A program made the translations under genes and the position numbers. A DNA stretch of 64,000 nt, taken from Tumebacillus sp. BK434 (GTDB lineage Bacteria; Bacillota; Bacilli; Tumebacillales; Tumebacillaceae). Shown here piece after piece: positions 8,808 to 16,810 of the stretch (position 1 is its first letter; the number at the start of each line of letters is the position of its first letter). The notes beneath the pieces were generated by a model. It worked only from the letters and a program-made list of their open reading frames with translations, was not told where the DNA came from and made no database searches. The stretch is from the NCBI RefSeq assembly GCF_004340785.1, contig NZ_SLXS01000002.1, forward strand, positions 744,001 through 808,000. The letters run 5' to 3'.

Positions 8808-9272
8808 CTACAGCGTTTCTTTTTTCTTGCGCGGCTTGGTCTTGCGCTTGGCGAGGCGGACTCTGACGATCGTTTCGGTCAAGGTATGCTTGGAGATCAT
8901 GTCCGGAGTCAGCTTGCCTTGCGCGGTGAGGATCGAATAGTCAAACGGCGTTTTCAGCTCGTCTTTGGCGATCAAAAGCTCTTGGGCCAGCGCGTCTTTG
9001 TCAAAGTTGTCTTTGACATACGCTTTTTTGGAAAGCACTGCGAACTCGCCGTTTGGCAGCGGCAGCACCATGTCATCTTCTTCCGAGTCTTCGAAAAACT
9101 GCTCGATCTCTTCGAACAGGAGCTTGTTTTCTTCTTTGCGCTCTTTTTCGATCTCTTTGTTTTGGAAATATCGGAGGATCTTATCTTCTAATTGAAGCTT
9201 GCGCGTTGCTTGCGCTTCTTCTTCTACGCTCAAGTCTTTCAGTTCCAAGTCTTTCATCTCAACATCAGCCAT
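8808..9272 (-). CDS. Acidic protein of unknown function, 154 aa
   Basis: I do not recognise this gene. The start chosen is ATG 9272 (MADVEMKDLELKDLSVEEE), preceded by GGGAGTGAG. An upstream in-frame ATG at 9302 lies too close to a -10-like TATGAT. The N-terminal half is a strongly charged helix rich in Glu and Lys (about residues 15-65, likely coiled coil). The middle has a short conserved-looking patch (MVLPLPNGEFAVLSKKAYV), and the C-terminus is basic (RLAKRKTKPRKKKETL), which could contact nucleic acid. There is no signal peptide or membrane segment. It is transcribed away from the RiPP locus and toward the YcaQ-like gene, to which a terminator-like hairpin couples it. Confidence 0.6.
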   Translation of the reverse strand: MADVEMKDLELKDLSVEEEAQATRKLQLEDKILRYFQNKEIEKERKEENKLLFEEIEQFFEDSEEDDMVLPLPNGEFAVLSKKAYVKDNFDKDALAQELLIAKDELKTPFDYSILTAQGKLTPDMISKHTLTETIVRVRLAKRKTKPRKKKETL

Positions 9273-9361
9273 GCCTGTCTCACTCCCGTTTTCAGAGTAC
9301 ATGTTCCATCATAACATAACGGAGAGACCCTAGGAATGAAAGACGGTTCAAAAAATAGGTC

Positions 9362-9389
9362 TTGTAAAATTATAGAATTCAGATAATAT
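9362..9389 (+). promoter_or_regulatory. Promoter of the first RiPP precursor
   Basis: -35 TTGTAA (9362-9367), 16-base spacer, -10 TAATAT (9384-9389) within GATAATATAAAG. The same arrangement with the same spacing recurs before the second precursor (10960-10987). Confidence 0.7.
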
Positions 9390-9436
9390 AAAGGTGAGGT
9401 AGTTGAATTATTCGAAAATTAAGGAGGTTACTATTA

Positions 9437-9592
9437 ATGGCGAAGAAGGATTTGTTTGATCTGGATCTGACGGTAGACAGCATCGTAGCACCGGAGGGCA
9501 CCAACACCACCGCGTACCCGTGGCCGGCATCTGTCAACTGCTCCTGGGCTCCGGCGAAAGACGAAGTAGGTCCGGAAGCACAAGTTTGCTAA
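9437..9592 (+). CDS. Lantibiotic-like precursor peptide 1, 51 aa
   Basis: ATG 9437 follows AAGGAGG at good spacing. The leader reads MAKKDLFDLDLTVDSI, containing the F-x-L-D box typical of class I lantibiotic leaders (nisin FNLDL, epidermin FNLDV), which LanB and LanC recognise. The C-terminal half contains ASVNCSWAPAKDEVGPEAQVC. Ser32 and Cys35 are in an S-x-x-C arrangement, Ser36 follows the Cys, and the last residue is Cys51. It shares the leader and the C-terminal APAKDE...PE-QVC pattern with the second precursor at 11034. A terminator-like hairpin separates it from lanC, giving the usual precursor-over-enzyme expression ratio. Modification, ring pattern and activity are inference; no leader cleavage site is obvious. 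Confidence 0.8.
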   Translation: MAKKDLFDLDLTVDSIVAPEGTNTTAYPWPASVNCSWAPAKDEVGPEAQVC

Positions 9593-9598
9593 CCGATG

Positions 9599-9637
9599 AG
9601 GCACCATAGGCTGCGGCCGCTGGTGCCTTTCTGTTTC
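9599..9637 (+). terminator. Attenuator between precursor 1 and the LanC gene
   Basis: AGGCACCA / TGGTGCCT stem (9599-9606 with 9621-9628) is followed by TTCTGTTT. The weak U-tract suggests partial read-through into the LanC gene, which has its own AAGGAGG at 9639-9645. Confidence 0.75.
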
Positions 9638-9650
9638 CTAAGGAGGCTGG

Positions 9651-10904
9651 ATGATGCGGGAGAAGATACTGAACATCGTGCGCGACATCGGACGTCGCGC
9701 CTCTGACCTGCAGCGGTTCGAAGCGATCCGGTCGCGGCCGTTCTGGATCGGCTATGACTTCGCCAACGGCTGGGCGGGCATCTGTCCGCTGCTCGGCGAG
9801 CTGGATCGCTTGGAACCGGAGGCAGGATGGGATGAGTTGGGGCATGAGCTGCTGCAGGCGATGCAAAAAGAGATGGCAGAGCGCCAACTGCCATCGCTGT
9901 CGCTGTGGCTAGGCGCGGCCGGGGTGGCGATGGCCGTGAGGAGCTTGTCGCGCGGCGGAACGCGGTATGTGCAGTTTACGGATCAGCTGCATGGCTTGTT
10001 GCTGCGCTCGCTGGATGCACAACTTCAGGAGCAGCGCGGGCGCCTTGGGCACAGCGTGCAGGCGGCCGATTTTGAACTGGTGCTCGGGATGAGCGGCGTC
10101 GGCCGCTATCTGCTCTTGTCGGCGGAGCGGCCGGAGATGAAAGCGGCGCTACTGGGCGTGCTGGACTATCTGGTCGCACTGACGAAGCCGGTCGAGGTCG
10201 AGGGAGTCGAAGTGCCGGGCTGGTACATTCGCTTTGATCAATTGGCGACGCCGGCAGAACGGCATCTGTCGCCGCAAGGGCACTTGAATCTCGGCCTGTC
10301 GCACGGCATCCCCGGCGTGCTCGGCTTGCTGGCGCTGGCGCTGGAGGCGGGGATCGAAGTGCCCGGCCAGCGCGAGGCGATCGACCGCATCGCCGACTGG
10401 CTGATCGCATGGCGGCAGACCGATGAGACGGGCAGCTTTTGGCCGACGCATGTCACATGGGAAGATCTCCACGCCGGACGCGTGCTGAAACCGCATTACC
10501 GCGAAGGCTGGTGCTACGGCGCTCCCGGCGTGGCGCGCACGCTGTGGCTGGCCGGTCGGGCGGTGGGGAGAAGCGCGTGGCAGGAACTGGCGGTGGAGTC
10601 GTATCGCGAGACGTTCCGCCGTCCGGAAGCGCTGTGGGATGCGCCCAAGCCGAATTTTTGCCACGGGCGGGCCGGGCTGCTGCATTTGACCGCCGCGATG
10701 GCTGCCGACAGCGGCGCCGGGGATCTGGCGGCACAGGCCGACCGGTTGCGGGAGTGGGTGCTGGACAAGTACGCTCCGGACTCTGTGTTTGGCTACGGCG
10801 AGGAAGCAGGACTCTTGAACGGCGCGGCCGGCATTGCGCTGGTGCTGCTCGGCACGCTCGGGGAAACGAGCACCGATTGGGACACTGCGTTTTTGATTCG
10901 CTAG
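9651..10904 (+). CDS. LanC-like lanthionine cyclase, 417 aa
   Basis: The product is full length for the family. All signature residues are visible: a His in LSHGIPG (His218), the zinc ligand Cys in GWCYG (Cys288), and the adjacent Cys-His ligands in CHGRAG (Cys337, His338). A C-terminal LLNGAAGIAL motif is also present. NisC has equivalent residues at nearly the same spacing. These enzymes add Cys thiols to dehydroalanine/dehydrobutyrine in precursor peptides to form thioether rings. The gene lies between two precursors whose leaders carry an F-x-L-D box, so those are the likely substrates. No LanB/LanM dehydratase, LanT exporter, LanP protease or immunity gene is present in the window. Dehydration must be supplied in trans, or the locus is reduced. 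Confidence 0.9.
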   Translation: MMREKILNIVRDIGRRASDLQRFEAIRSRPFWIGYDFANGWAGICPLLGELDRLEPEAGWDELGHELLQAMQKEMAERQLPSLSLWLGAAGVAMAVRSLSRGGTRYVQFTDQLHGLLLRSLDAQLQEQRGRLGHSVQAADFELVLGMSGVGRYLLLSAERPEMKAALLGVLDYLVALTKPVEVEGVEVPGWYIRFDQLATPAERHLSPQGHLNLGLSHGIPGVLGLLALALEAGIEVPGQREAIDRIADWLIAWRQTDETGSFWPTHVTWEDLHAGRVLKPHYREGWCYGAPGVARTLWLAGRAVGRSAWQELAVESYRETFRRPEALWDAPKPNFCHGRAGLLHLTAAMAADSGAGDLAAQADRLREWVLDKYAPDSVFGYGEEAGLLNGAAGIALVLLGTLGETSTDWDTAFLIR

Positions 10905-10959
10905 GTAATTATAAATGCAAAATCGGTATAGGTAACAATGCCTATATGATGATTGGGAC

Positions 10960-10987
10960 TTGTTTAATATCAGAAAAGTGATACTAT
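10960..10987 (+). promoter_or_regulatory. Promoter of the second RiPP precursor
   Basis: -35 TTGTTT (10960-10965), 16-base spacer, -10 TACTAT (10982-10987) within GATACTATAAAG. It matches the precursor-1 promoter position by position, and the untranslated leaders that follow are also similar. Confidence 0.8.
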
Positions 10988-11033
10988 AAAGACAAGAAGT
11001 TAAATTACTAGAAAGTAAACGGAGGGACTATCA

Positions 11034-11186
11034 ATGAAAAAAGATCTGTTCGAACTCGACCTGACTGTAACCAGCATCGGCGGCGCAATTGAACCGGACA
11101 CCATCGGCACCATCGGCGCGACCATCAAGTGTTCCCTGGCTCCGGCTAAAGACGAAGGTATCGCTCCGGAAATCCAAGTTTGCTAG
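11034..11186 (+). CDS. Lantibiotic-like precursor peptide 2, 50 aa
   Basis: ATG 11034 follows ACGGAGGG. The leader MKKDLFELDLTVTSI is almost the same as in precursor 1 and contains the F-x-L-D box. A GG pair follows at residues 16-17. The C-terminal half contains ATIKCSLAPAKDEGIAPEIQVC: Thr30 and Cys33 in T-x-x-C, Ser34 right after Cys33, and terminal Cys50. Compared with precursor 1 the middle is highly divergent, but both Cys, the S/T-x-x-C-S element and the APAKDE/QVC tail are kept. That is the pattern expected of a two-ring thioether peptide. It has its own promoter and a strong terminator, separate from lanC. Two-peptide synergy is possible but unproven. Confidence 0.8.
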   Translation: MKKDLFELDLTVTSIGGAIEPDTIGTIGATIKCSLAPAKDEGIAPEIQVC

Positions 11187-11207
11187 TTTTTTAAGTTCAG
11201 CTTAACG

Positions 11208-11243
11208 AAAAGCGGCCTTTTCCAAAAAGGGTCGCTTTTTTTC
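11208..11243 (+). terminator. Terminator after precursor 2
   Basis: A long A/T- and GC-mixed stem (AAAAGCGGCCTTTT paired with AAAAGGGTCGCTTTT, one G-U) is followed by a seven-base T run. Confidence 0.85.
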
Positions 11244-11303
11244 TTGTATCAGGAATGATAGAATTTATAGCGTTGATTCCTGATAGAGAACGGGAGATAG
11301 TGA

Positions 11304-12953
11304 ATGACGACATTGACGATCGATCAAATAGAACAAGTACAGGCACAAGCGCAGCAGGAAGAGATGCCGCGCGCTTTGGCGGTCCTCCGCGAGCGGATGG
11401 CGGCGACAGGCGATGCGAAAAACGCGGCGAAAATGGCCGAGCTGTCGGAGAAATGGGAGCAGGGCGCGTTTGCGATCGCCTTCTGCGGGCACTTTTCCGC
11501 CGGGAAATCGAGCATGATCAATAAACTGCTCGGCGCGGACATCTTGCCGTCCTCGCCGATTCCGACCTCGGCGAACATCGTCGAGATCAAAGGCGGGGCG
11601 GAAAAGAAAGCGCTCGCCTACCTCACCGATGGCGACGCGATCGAATTCGACCTCGACACAGAGCTGGAGCAGATCAAGAACTACGCGGCCGACGGCAACA
11701 AAGTGGTGAAGATCGAGATCACCCACCCGAGCGAACTGCTCGGCGAGCACGTCTCGGTGATGGACACGCCGGGGATCGACTCGACCGACGATGCGCATAA
11801 AGTATCTACCGAGTCGGCGCTGCATCTGGCCGATGTGATTTTTTATGTCATGGACTACAACCACGTCCAGTCCGAACTGAACTTTTCGTTCACCAAGACG
11901 CTGAAAGACCGCGGCAAGCCGGTCTATCTCGTCGTCAACCAGATCGACAAGCACATGGACTTCGAGCTTGATTTTGATGAGTACCGGGACAGCGTCATCG
12001 AAGGCTTTGCCACCTGGGGCATCGAGCCGGACGGGCTGTTCTTCACCTCGCTGATGGAAGAAGACCATGACGAGAACATGTTCGATCAGCTGCAGGACAA
12101 GCTCCGCGAGCTGTTTGCGGATAAAGGCGACCTGCTCACGAACAGCGTGGTCGCATCCGGCCTTTACCTGATCGAAGAACACGCCAAAGTGCAGGCTGCC
12201 AATCACGCCGAACGCAAGGGTGAACTGCGCGAGTTCTTGGAGAGCTTCGGCGACTATGAGCAGATCATCGCTGAGGCGTCGGTGCTGGAATTGGAGTACG
12301 AAGCATGGCGCACCGCGCCGGCCAACCTCGAAGACGACATGAAAAAGGCGATCGGCACCTTGCTCGACAACGCCAAGATCACGCCGTTCCAGACCACCGA
12401 GAAAGCGGGCGCGTACATCGCCTCCCGCCGTCCGGGCTTCAAAGTCGGCTTCCTCTTCGGCACGGCCAAGAAGACGCAGGACGAGATCGAGCAACGTCTG
12501 CAGGCGCTGTACGCCGATCTCAAAGAGCAGGTGCAGACGAACATCGACTGGCACATTCGCGGGATCTTGATCAAGGAAGTCGAGCAGTACAACCTGCACG
12601 ACGAAGCGTACAACAATGCGGTGACCAACGAGTTTCAGGTTGCATTCCAACCGGAGCTGCTCGCGAACGCAGTCAAAGAAGGCGGCTTGTCCTCCGAAGA
12701 ATACATGTACCAGTACGCGAAAGACATCGCGGCGGAGATCAAGACGCTGTACCGCCTCGAAGCGCAGCGCTTCATCGAGATGGGCGTCGCGCTCGCCAAC
12801 TCCCGCTTGGAAGCGGACGGCGCGGTGCATCGCGACGTGATCGCCAAAGGGCAGCAGATCTTGGCGGCGCAAAAAGAAATCGACGAGCTGGAACAGGCGG
12901 AGCAAGGCGACATGCAGGCCTTGATCGGCATTTTGTCAGGGAAGGAAGCGTAA
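11304..12953 (+). CDS. Dynamin-like GTPase, first of an adjacent pair (549 aa)
   Basis: GTPase motifs are clear: P-loop GHFSAGKSS (about residues 62-70), switch II DTPGID (about 153-158) and NQID as the guanine-specificity motif (about 212-215). The long C-terminal half is helical, as in bacterial dynamin-like proteins that bind, tether or fuse membranes. In Bacillus, DynA (YpbR) is one chain with two dynamin modules in tandem. Here a second dynamin-like gene starts four bases after this stop codon, so the pair resembles a split DynA or a DynA/DynB operon. DynA helps repair phage- or antibiotic-damaged membranes. There is no signal peptide or clear membrane helix. The start ATG is preceded by GGGAGA. 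Confidence 0.85.
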   Translation: MTTLTIDQIEQVQAQAQQEEMPRALAVLRERMAATGDAKNAAKMAELSEKWEQGAFAIAFCGHFSAGKSSMINKLLGADILPSSPIPTSANIVEIKGGAEKKALAYLTDGDAIEFDLDTELEQIKNYAADGNKVVKIEITHPSELLGEHVSVMDTPGIDSTDDAHKVSTESALHLADVIFYVMDYNHVQSELNFSFTKTLKDRGKPVYLVVNQIDKHMDFELDFDEYRDSVIEGFATWGIEPDGLFFTSLMEEDHDENMFDQLQDKLRELFADKGDLLTNSVVASGLYLIEEHAKVQAANHAERKGELREFLESFGDYEQIIAEASVLELEYEAWRTAPANLEDDMKKAIGTLLDNAKITPFQTTEKAGAYIASRRPGFKVGFLFGTAKKTQDEIEQRLQALYADLKEQVQTNIDWHIRGILIKEVEQYNLHDEAYNNAVTNEFQVAFQPELLANAVKEGGLSSEEYMYQYAKDIAAEIKTLYRLEAQRFIEMGVALANSRLEADGAVHRDVIAKGQQILAAQKEIDELEQAEQGDMQALIGILSGKEA

Positions 12954-12957
12954 GGAA

Positions 12958-14928
12958 ATGGAAGACTTCAGATCAAAATTGGGCGCTACGGCGATCCGAC
13001 TGCGCAGCGCCGCAGATGCTGTACAGCAGATCACCGGCTTTAAAGGCATCGCCGCCGGGATGAATCAGCGGGCGGAGCGCCTGGAGAAAAACCTGTTTAC
13101 CGTCGCGCTGTTCGGCGCGTTTTCGGCGGGCAAATCCTCGTTTGCCAACGCCTTGATGGGCGAGATGGTCTTGCCCGTGTCACCGAATCCGACGACGGCA
13201 GCGATCAACAAGATCCTGCCGCCGACCGAGAGCTATCCGCACGGCGCAGTGCGCGTGAAGATCAAGTCGGCAGCAGACATCACCGCCGACGTGCAGCAGT
13301 CGCTGGCTGTGTTTGGGCTGTCCGCACCCGATCTGCACGGCTCGCTCGACGTGATCGCTTCGCTCGATCCGACGCAGGTGCAGCCGAACGCCAAGCCGCA
13401 TTTTTCGTTCCTGAAGGCGGTGGCGAAAGGCCTCGCGCCGATCGAAGAGCATCTCGGCAACGAAGTGATCGTCGATCTCAAGGAGTTCAAGTCGTTTGTC
13501 GCCAAGGAGGAGAAAGCGTGCTTCGTCGAGTGGATCGAGCTCTACTACGACTGCCCGCTGACCCGTCAAGGCATCACGCTGGTCGACACGCCGGGAGCGG
13601 ACTCGATCAACGCGCGCCATACCGGCGTGGCGTTTAACTACATCAAGAATGCCGATGCGGTGCTGTTCGTCACCTATTACAACCATGCGTTCTCCAACGC
13701 GGACCGCGAGTTCCTGATCCAACTCGGCCGCGTGAAAGACACCTTTGAGATGGACAAGATGTTTTTCGTCGTCAACGCCTCCGACTTGGCGAAAGACGAG
13801 GAAGAGCTGCACGGCGTCGTGCAGCACGTTCGCAAGAACCTCGTCTCCTGCGGGATCTCCATGCCGCGCATCTATCCGGTCTCCTCGCAGACCGCCCTCT
13901 TGGCCCGCCTGCACGAAAAAGGCGAGCTGAAAGGCTCGGCGGAAAAAGTGTATCGCCAGCGCACCGCGTCCGGCGACGGCGAGCTGATGGCGGCCGCAGC
14001 GGCGCTGCAGCTGTCCGGGATCACCGCGTTTGAAAAAGACTTCCTGTCCTTCACGATCTCCGAGCTCACGCAGATCGCCGTCGGCTCGGCGGAAGCGGAG
14101 ATCAAGCGCGCGCTCAGCGCGCTGGAAGAGCTGATCGCTTCGGCGACCGAAGACGAGTCGGTGCGAAGCGAGAAGCTGCAGGCCGCCGAGACGGCGAAGG
14201 CGCAAGCGCAGGCGGCGATCCAGGCGCTCGATGCGTCTTCTGAGCAGACGGCGCTGCTGAAGGAAGTCGACGAGCTGGTCTATTATGTCCGCCAGCGGCT
14301 GTTCTTCCGCTTCGGCAACCTGTTCAAAGAGTCGTTCAACCCGGCTGTGCTGCAAGACGACGGGCGCGATCTGAAAGCGGCGCTGCGCAGCTCGCTCGAC
14401 GAACTGGCGCGCTTCATCGGCTTCGATCTTGGGCAGGAGATGCGGGCGACAGCGCTGCGCGTCGAAAAGTTCCTCAACCAAAACGGCAAGCGCATCCATG
14501 AACGACTGCGCGCCGGTGTGGTCGAGGCGGGCGCGAAGACGCTGTTCGAAGCGTACGAGGCGCGCGCGTTCGACACGCTGGAATTTGGCGATACCTTGTC
14601 GCAGTACAACCCGGCCGATTATGGCAAGGAGCTGGGGTTGTTCAAGAGCGCCAAGGACTTCTTTGAAAAGAACGGGCGCCAGGCGATGCAGGACGCTTTG
14701 GAAAAAGCGATGCAGGCGCCGGTGCAAGCTTATCTGGACGGCGCAGGCGACCGTTTCAAAACGGAGTACGGCAAGGAGCTGAACGCTTTGGTCGGCAAGC
14801 TGCAGGCGGAGATCGGGGCACAGGTGGAAGAATATTTTGCCGGTCTGTTTGAAGCGCTTTCGGCGCAGGTCGATGTGGTACAATTGAGCGGGGTGCGCGA
14901 ACAGCTCGCAGGTTTGACGCAAGCATAG
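12958..14928 (+). CDS. Dynamin-like GTPase, second of the pair (656 aa)
   Basis: The P-loop is GAFSAGKSS (about residues 45-53) and switch II is DTPGAD (about 209-214). The specificity motif appears as NASD (about 272-275) rather than N/TKxD. The C-terminal region is helical and rich in Ala, Glu and Lys, with a possible paddle-like amphipathic stretch near residues 560-590. It starts four bases after the first dynamin gene with GGAAG as ribosome-binding site, so the two subunits are made together and probably hetero-assemble, like the D1 and D2 halves of B. subtilis DynA. The altered guanine-specificity motif may mean lower nucleotide specificity or turnover in this half. Confidence 0.85.
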   Translation: MEDFRSKLGATAIRLRSAADAVQQITGFKGIAAGMNQRAERLEKNLFTVALFGAFSAGKSSFANALMGEMVLPVSPNPTTAAINKILPPTESYPHGAVRVKIKSAADITADVQQSLAVFGLSAPDLHGSLDVIASLDPTQVQPNAKPHFSFLKAVAKGLAPIEEHLGNEVIVDLKEFKSFVAKEEKACFVEWIELYYDCPLTRQGITLVDTPGADSINARHTGVAFNYIKNADAVLFVTYYNHAFSNADREFLIQLGRVKDTFEMDKMFFVVNASDLAKDEEELHGVVQHVRKNLVSCGISMPRIYPVSSQTALLARLHEKGELKGSAEKVYRQRTASGDGELMAAAAALQLSGITAFEKDFLSFTISELTQIAVGSAEAEIKRALSALEELIASATEDESVRSEKLQAAETAKAQAQAAIQALDASSEQTALLKEVDELVYYVRQRLFFRFGNLFKESFNPAVLQDDGRDLKAALRSSLDELARFIGFDLGQEMRATALRVEKFLNQNGKRIHERLRAGVVEAGAKTLFEAYEARAFDTLEFGDTLSQYNPADYGKELGLFKSAKDFFEKNGRQAMQDALEKAMQAPVQAYLDGAGDRFKTEYGKELNALVGKLQAEIGAQVEEYFAGLFEALSAQVDVVQLSGVREQLAGLTQA

Positions 14929-14945
14929 AGGAAGGGGTTGTCCTT

Positions 14946-15149
14946 GTGGTAAAACGTTTTATTGCCAGTTGGCTGGGCTTGGCTGTTGTCTTCTTTTTGG
15001 TCAGCTACCTGGCTGCCGCTGAAAAGCCGGATACGTTTGGCGAAATTTACGGCATCCTGTACATTTGGCTCTTGTGGATGTTCCCAGTGGCCTGCCTGAT
15101 TGAGTTGGGCATCAACCTGGTGAAAAAGCGCAAGAACAAGAATAAATAA
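14946..15149 (+). CDS. Small two-helix membrane protein, 67 aa
   Basis: GTG start at 14946 with GGAAGGGG upstream. Two membrane helices are visible (about residues 6-24 and 37-56), with a basic tail KKRKNKNK at the C-terminus, so both ends are probably cytoplasmic. It begins 17 bases after the second dynamin gene and is followed by a terminator, so it is the last gene of that operon. I do not recognise a family. A membrane anchor or partner for the dynamin pair is a reasonable guess from position only. Confidence 0.65.
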   Translation: MVKRFIASWLGLAVVFFLVSYLAAAEKPDTFGEIYGILYIWLLWMFPVACLIELGINLVKKRKNKNK

Positions 15150-15162
15150 CCTACATCGAAAG

Positions 15163-15192
15163 CACACTTCCGGCGACGGAGGTGTGTTTTTT
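15163..15192 (+). terminator. Terminator after the dynamin operon
   Basis: CACACTTCC / GGAGGTGTG (one T-G pair), then TTTTTT. Confidence 0.85.
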
Positions 15193-15274
15193 GTTGGGAT
15201 GGCTAGACAGGGTTGGCATCAAAGTGATATCATATGTATATAAAGTTTAGACAATTCAAAGGGGGTACCTCTTC

Positions 15275-16126
15275 ATGCAAGAGAAGAAGACGATGGCATG
15301 GAACGGCTTTTTGGGGCTGTTGATCATGGTGCTGCTGTTCGTCGTGAGCGGCATCGGGCTGATCAGCGCGACGCCGGGCGGTTTTATCGTGTGCGTGCTG
15401 GCGGCGATTGCGGCGCTGGTGGTGTGGACCGGTCTGTTCATCGTGCAGCCGAATCAGGCGCGTGCGATGGTGTTTTTCGGGAACTACAAAGGGTCGGTGC
15501 GCGAACCGGGCTTTTTCTGGACGATCCCGTTTACCTCGAAGCCTAACGTGTCGCTGAAAGTGCGCAACTTCAACTCGAAGCAGCTGAAAGTCAACGATGT
15601 GGTCGGCAACCCGATCGAGATCGCAGCGGTCATCGTGTTTAAAGTGACCGATTCGGCCAAGGCGCTGTTTGAAGTGGATAACTATATGGAGTTCGTGGAG
15701 ATTCAGAGCGAGACGGCGTTGCGCCACATCGCGTCCCTGCATCCGTACGACAACTATGACTCGGGCGGCACGACGCTTCGCGGCAACACCGATGAGATCG
15801 CGGTGGAACTGCAGAACGACCTGCAGGCACGCCTGGCGGTGGCCGGCGTGGAAGTGATGGAAGCGCGTTTGACCCATCTCGCCTATTCGCCGGAGATCGC
15901 CGGGGCGATGCTGCAGCGGCAACAGGCGGCGGCGATCGTCGCGGCGCGCGAGAAGATCGTGGAAGGCGCGGTCGGCATGGTGCAGATGGCAATCGACAAG
16001 CTGAAGGCGGACGGGGTCATCGATCTTGATGAAGAGCGCAAAGCGGCGATGATCAACAACCTGATGGTGGCGATCGTCTCCGAGAAACCGTCCCAGCCGA
16101 TCGTCAACGCGGGGTCTATCTACTAG
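15275..16126 (+). CDS. SPFH (stomatin/prohibitin/flotillin-type) membrane protein, 283 aa
   Basis: Two hydrophobic helices at the N-terminus (about residues 10-32 and 37-56) precede an SPFH domain (about 57-240). It contains [12 protein letters not shown] and a long helical end rich in Ala and Glu ([20 protein letters not shown]). SPFH proteins oligomerise into ring-like membrane scaffolds. It sits ten bases upstream of a ribbon-helix-helix gene. That pairing resembles SPFH-plus-small-RHH pairs annotated elsewhere, and the small protein could regulate or bind it. Length is normal. Its exact cellular role cannot be read from sequence. Confidence 0.85.
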   Translation: MQEKKTMAWNGFLGLLIMVLLFVVSGIGLISATPGGFIVCVLAAIAALVVWTGLFIVQPNQARAMVFFGNYKGSVREPGFFWTIPFTSKPNVSLKVRNFNSKQLKVNDVVGNPIEIAAVIVFKVTDSAKALFEVDNYMEFVEIQSETALRHIASLHPYDNYDSGGTTLRGNTDEIAVELQNDLQARLAVAGVEVMEARLTHLAYSPEIAGAMLQRQQAAAIVAAREKIVEGAVGMVQMAIDKLKADGVIDLDEERKAAMINNLMVAIVSEKPSQPIVNAGSIY

Positions 16127-16136
16127 GTCCGGCGCG

Positions 16137-16298
16137 ATGACCAAAAAAAAGCAGTTCCCGCTGCGCCTCGACCCCAAGCTCTATGAGGCGCTGGAACGCT
16201 GGGCGAACGACGAGTTTCGCAGTGTGAACAGCCATGTGGAATACCTGTTGCGGGAAGCGGTCAAGAAAGCGGGCCGCTTAAAAGAAGAAGGGAACTGA
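16137..16298 (+). CDS. Ribbon-helix-helix (Arc-type) DNA-binding protein, 53 aa
   Basis: The ATG at 16137 lies ten bases after the SPFH stop codon. The sequence reads as one beta strand ([12 protein letters not shown]) followed by two helices ([12 protein letters not shown] and [16 protein letters not shown]), the MetJ/Arc ribbon-helix-helix fold of small dimeric repressors. A basic N-terminus supports DNA binding. It could autoregulate the SPFH operon, although no toxin-like partner is seen. A strong terminator overlaps its last codons. Confidence 0.75.
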   Translation: MTKKKQFPLRLDPKLYEALERWANDEFRSVNSHVEYLLREAVKKAGRLKEEGN

Positions 16299-16322
16299 TC
16301 GTCATGATCAGTTCCCTTTTGT
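16288..16322. terminator. Convergent terminator between the RHH and haemoglobin genes
   Basis: GGGAACTGATC / GATCAGTTCCC stem with loop GTCAT. T-rich on the plus strand (TTTTGTTATT) and close to the stop codons of both converging genes. Confidence 0.85.
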
Positions 16323-16708
16323 TATTCGGCAGTGTTCACCATGTGGTGGGCGGTCTGGATGAAGCGGTCGTAGATATAGTCGGCGACCGGGCCTTCAAGG
16401 CCGATCTCATCCATCGCTTCGCGCATGCAGCCGAGCCAGAATTTTGCCCGCTCGGGCGTGACGGCAAACGGCATGTGGCGGGCACGGAGCATCGGGTGGC
16501 CGTACTTGTCGGAATACAGCTGCGGGCCGCCGAAGAATTGGGTCAGGAACAGGTACTGCTTGTCGGCCGTCTCGGTCAGGTCGGCCGGGAACATGTCTTT
16601 CAGGCCGGGGTGCTCGCCGACCCGTTTGTAGAAAGCATCGACCAGACGACGGATCGTCTCGCCTCCGCCGATCATTTCATAGATGGTCTTTTGCGGATTG
16701 TCCAACAT
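16322..16708 (-). CDS. Truncated haemoglobin, group II (YjbI/trHbO type), 128 aa
   Basis: The start is ATG 16708 (MLDNPQKTIYEMIGG) with AAAGGAG five bases upstream; an in-frame ATG at 16750 lacks this. The length is typical of truncated haemoglobins. Diagnostic features are YEMIGGGETIRRLVDAFYKRV, the FPADLTETADKQYLFLTQFFGGP segment, and YSDKYGHPMLRARHMPF, whose RHMPF holds the proximal haem-binding His. Group II proteins bind O2, NO or peroxide and are linked to redox protection. In Bacillus yjbI lies beside yjbH and spx-related genes, but not here. It is monocistronic, facing the RHH gene. Confidence 0.9.
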   Translation of the reverse strand: MLDNPQKTIYEMIGGGETIRRLVDAFYKRVGEHPGLKDMFPADLTETADKQYLFLTQFFGGPQLYSDKYGHPMLRARHMPFAVTPERAKFWLGCMREAMDEIGLEGPVADYIYDRFIQTAHHMVNTAE

Positions 16709-16810
16709 AGAAAGCTCCTTTCGAAAACAGCTTCCTCTACATTTTAACACAGCGGGCGGGGGATGATGTGAGGGATGGTTGATATGTAAGCGGTTGCATT
16801 GTTTCTGGAC

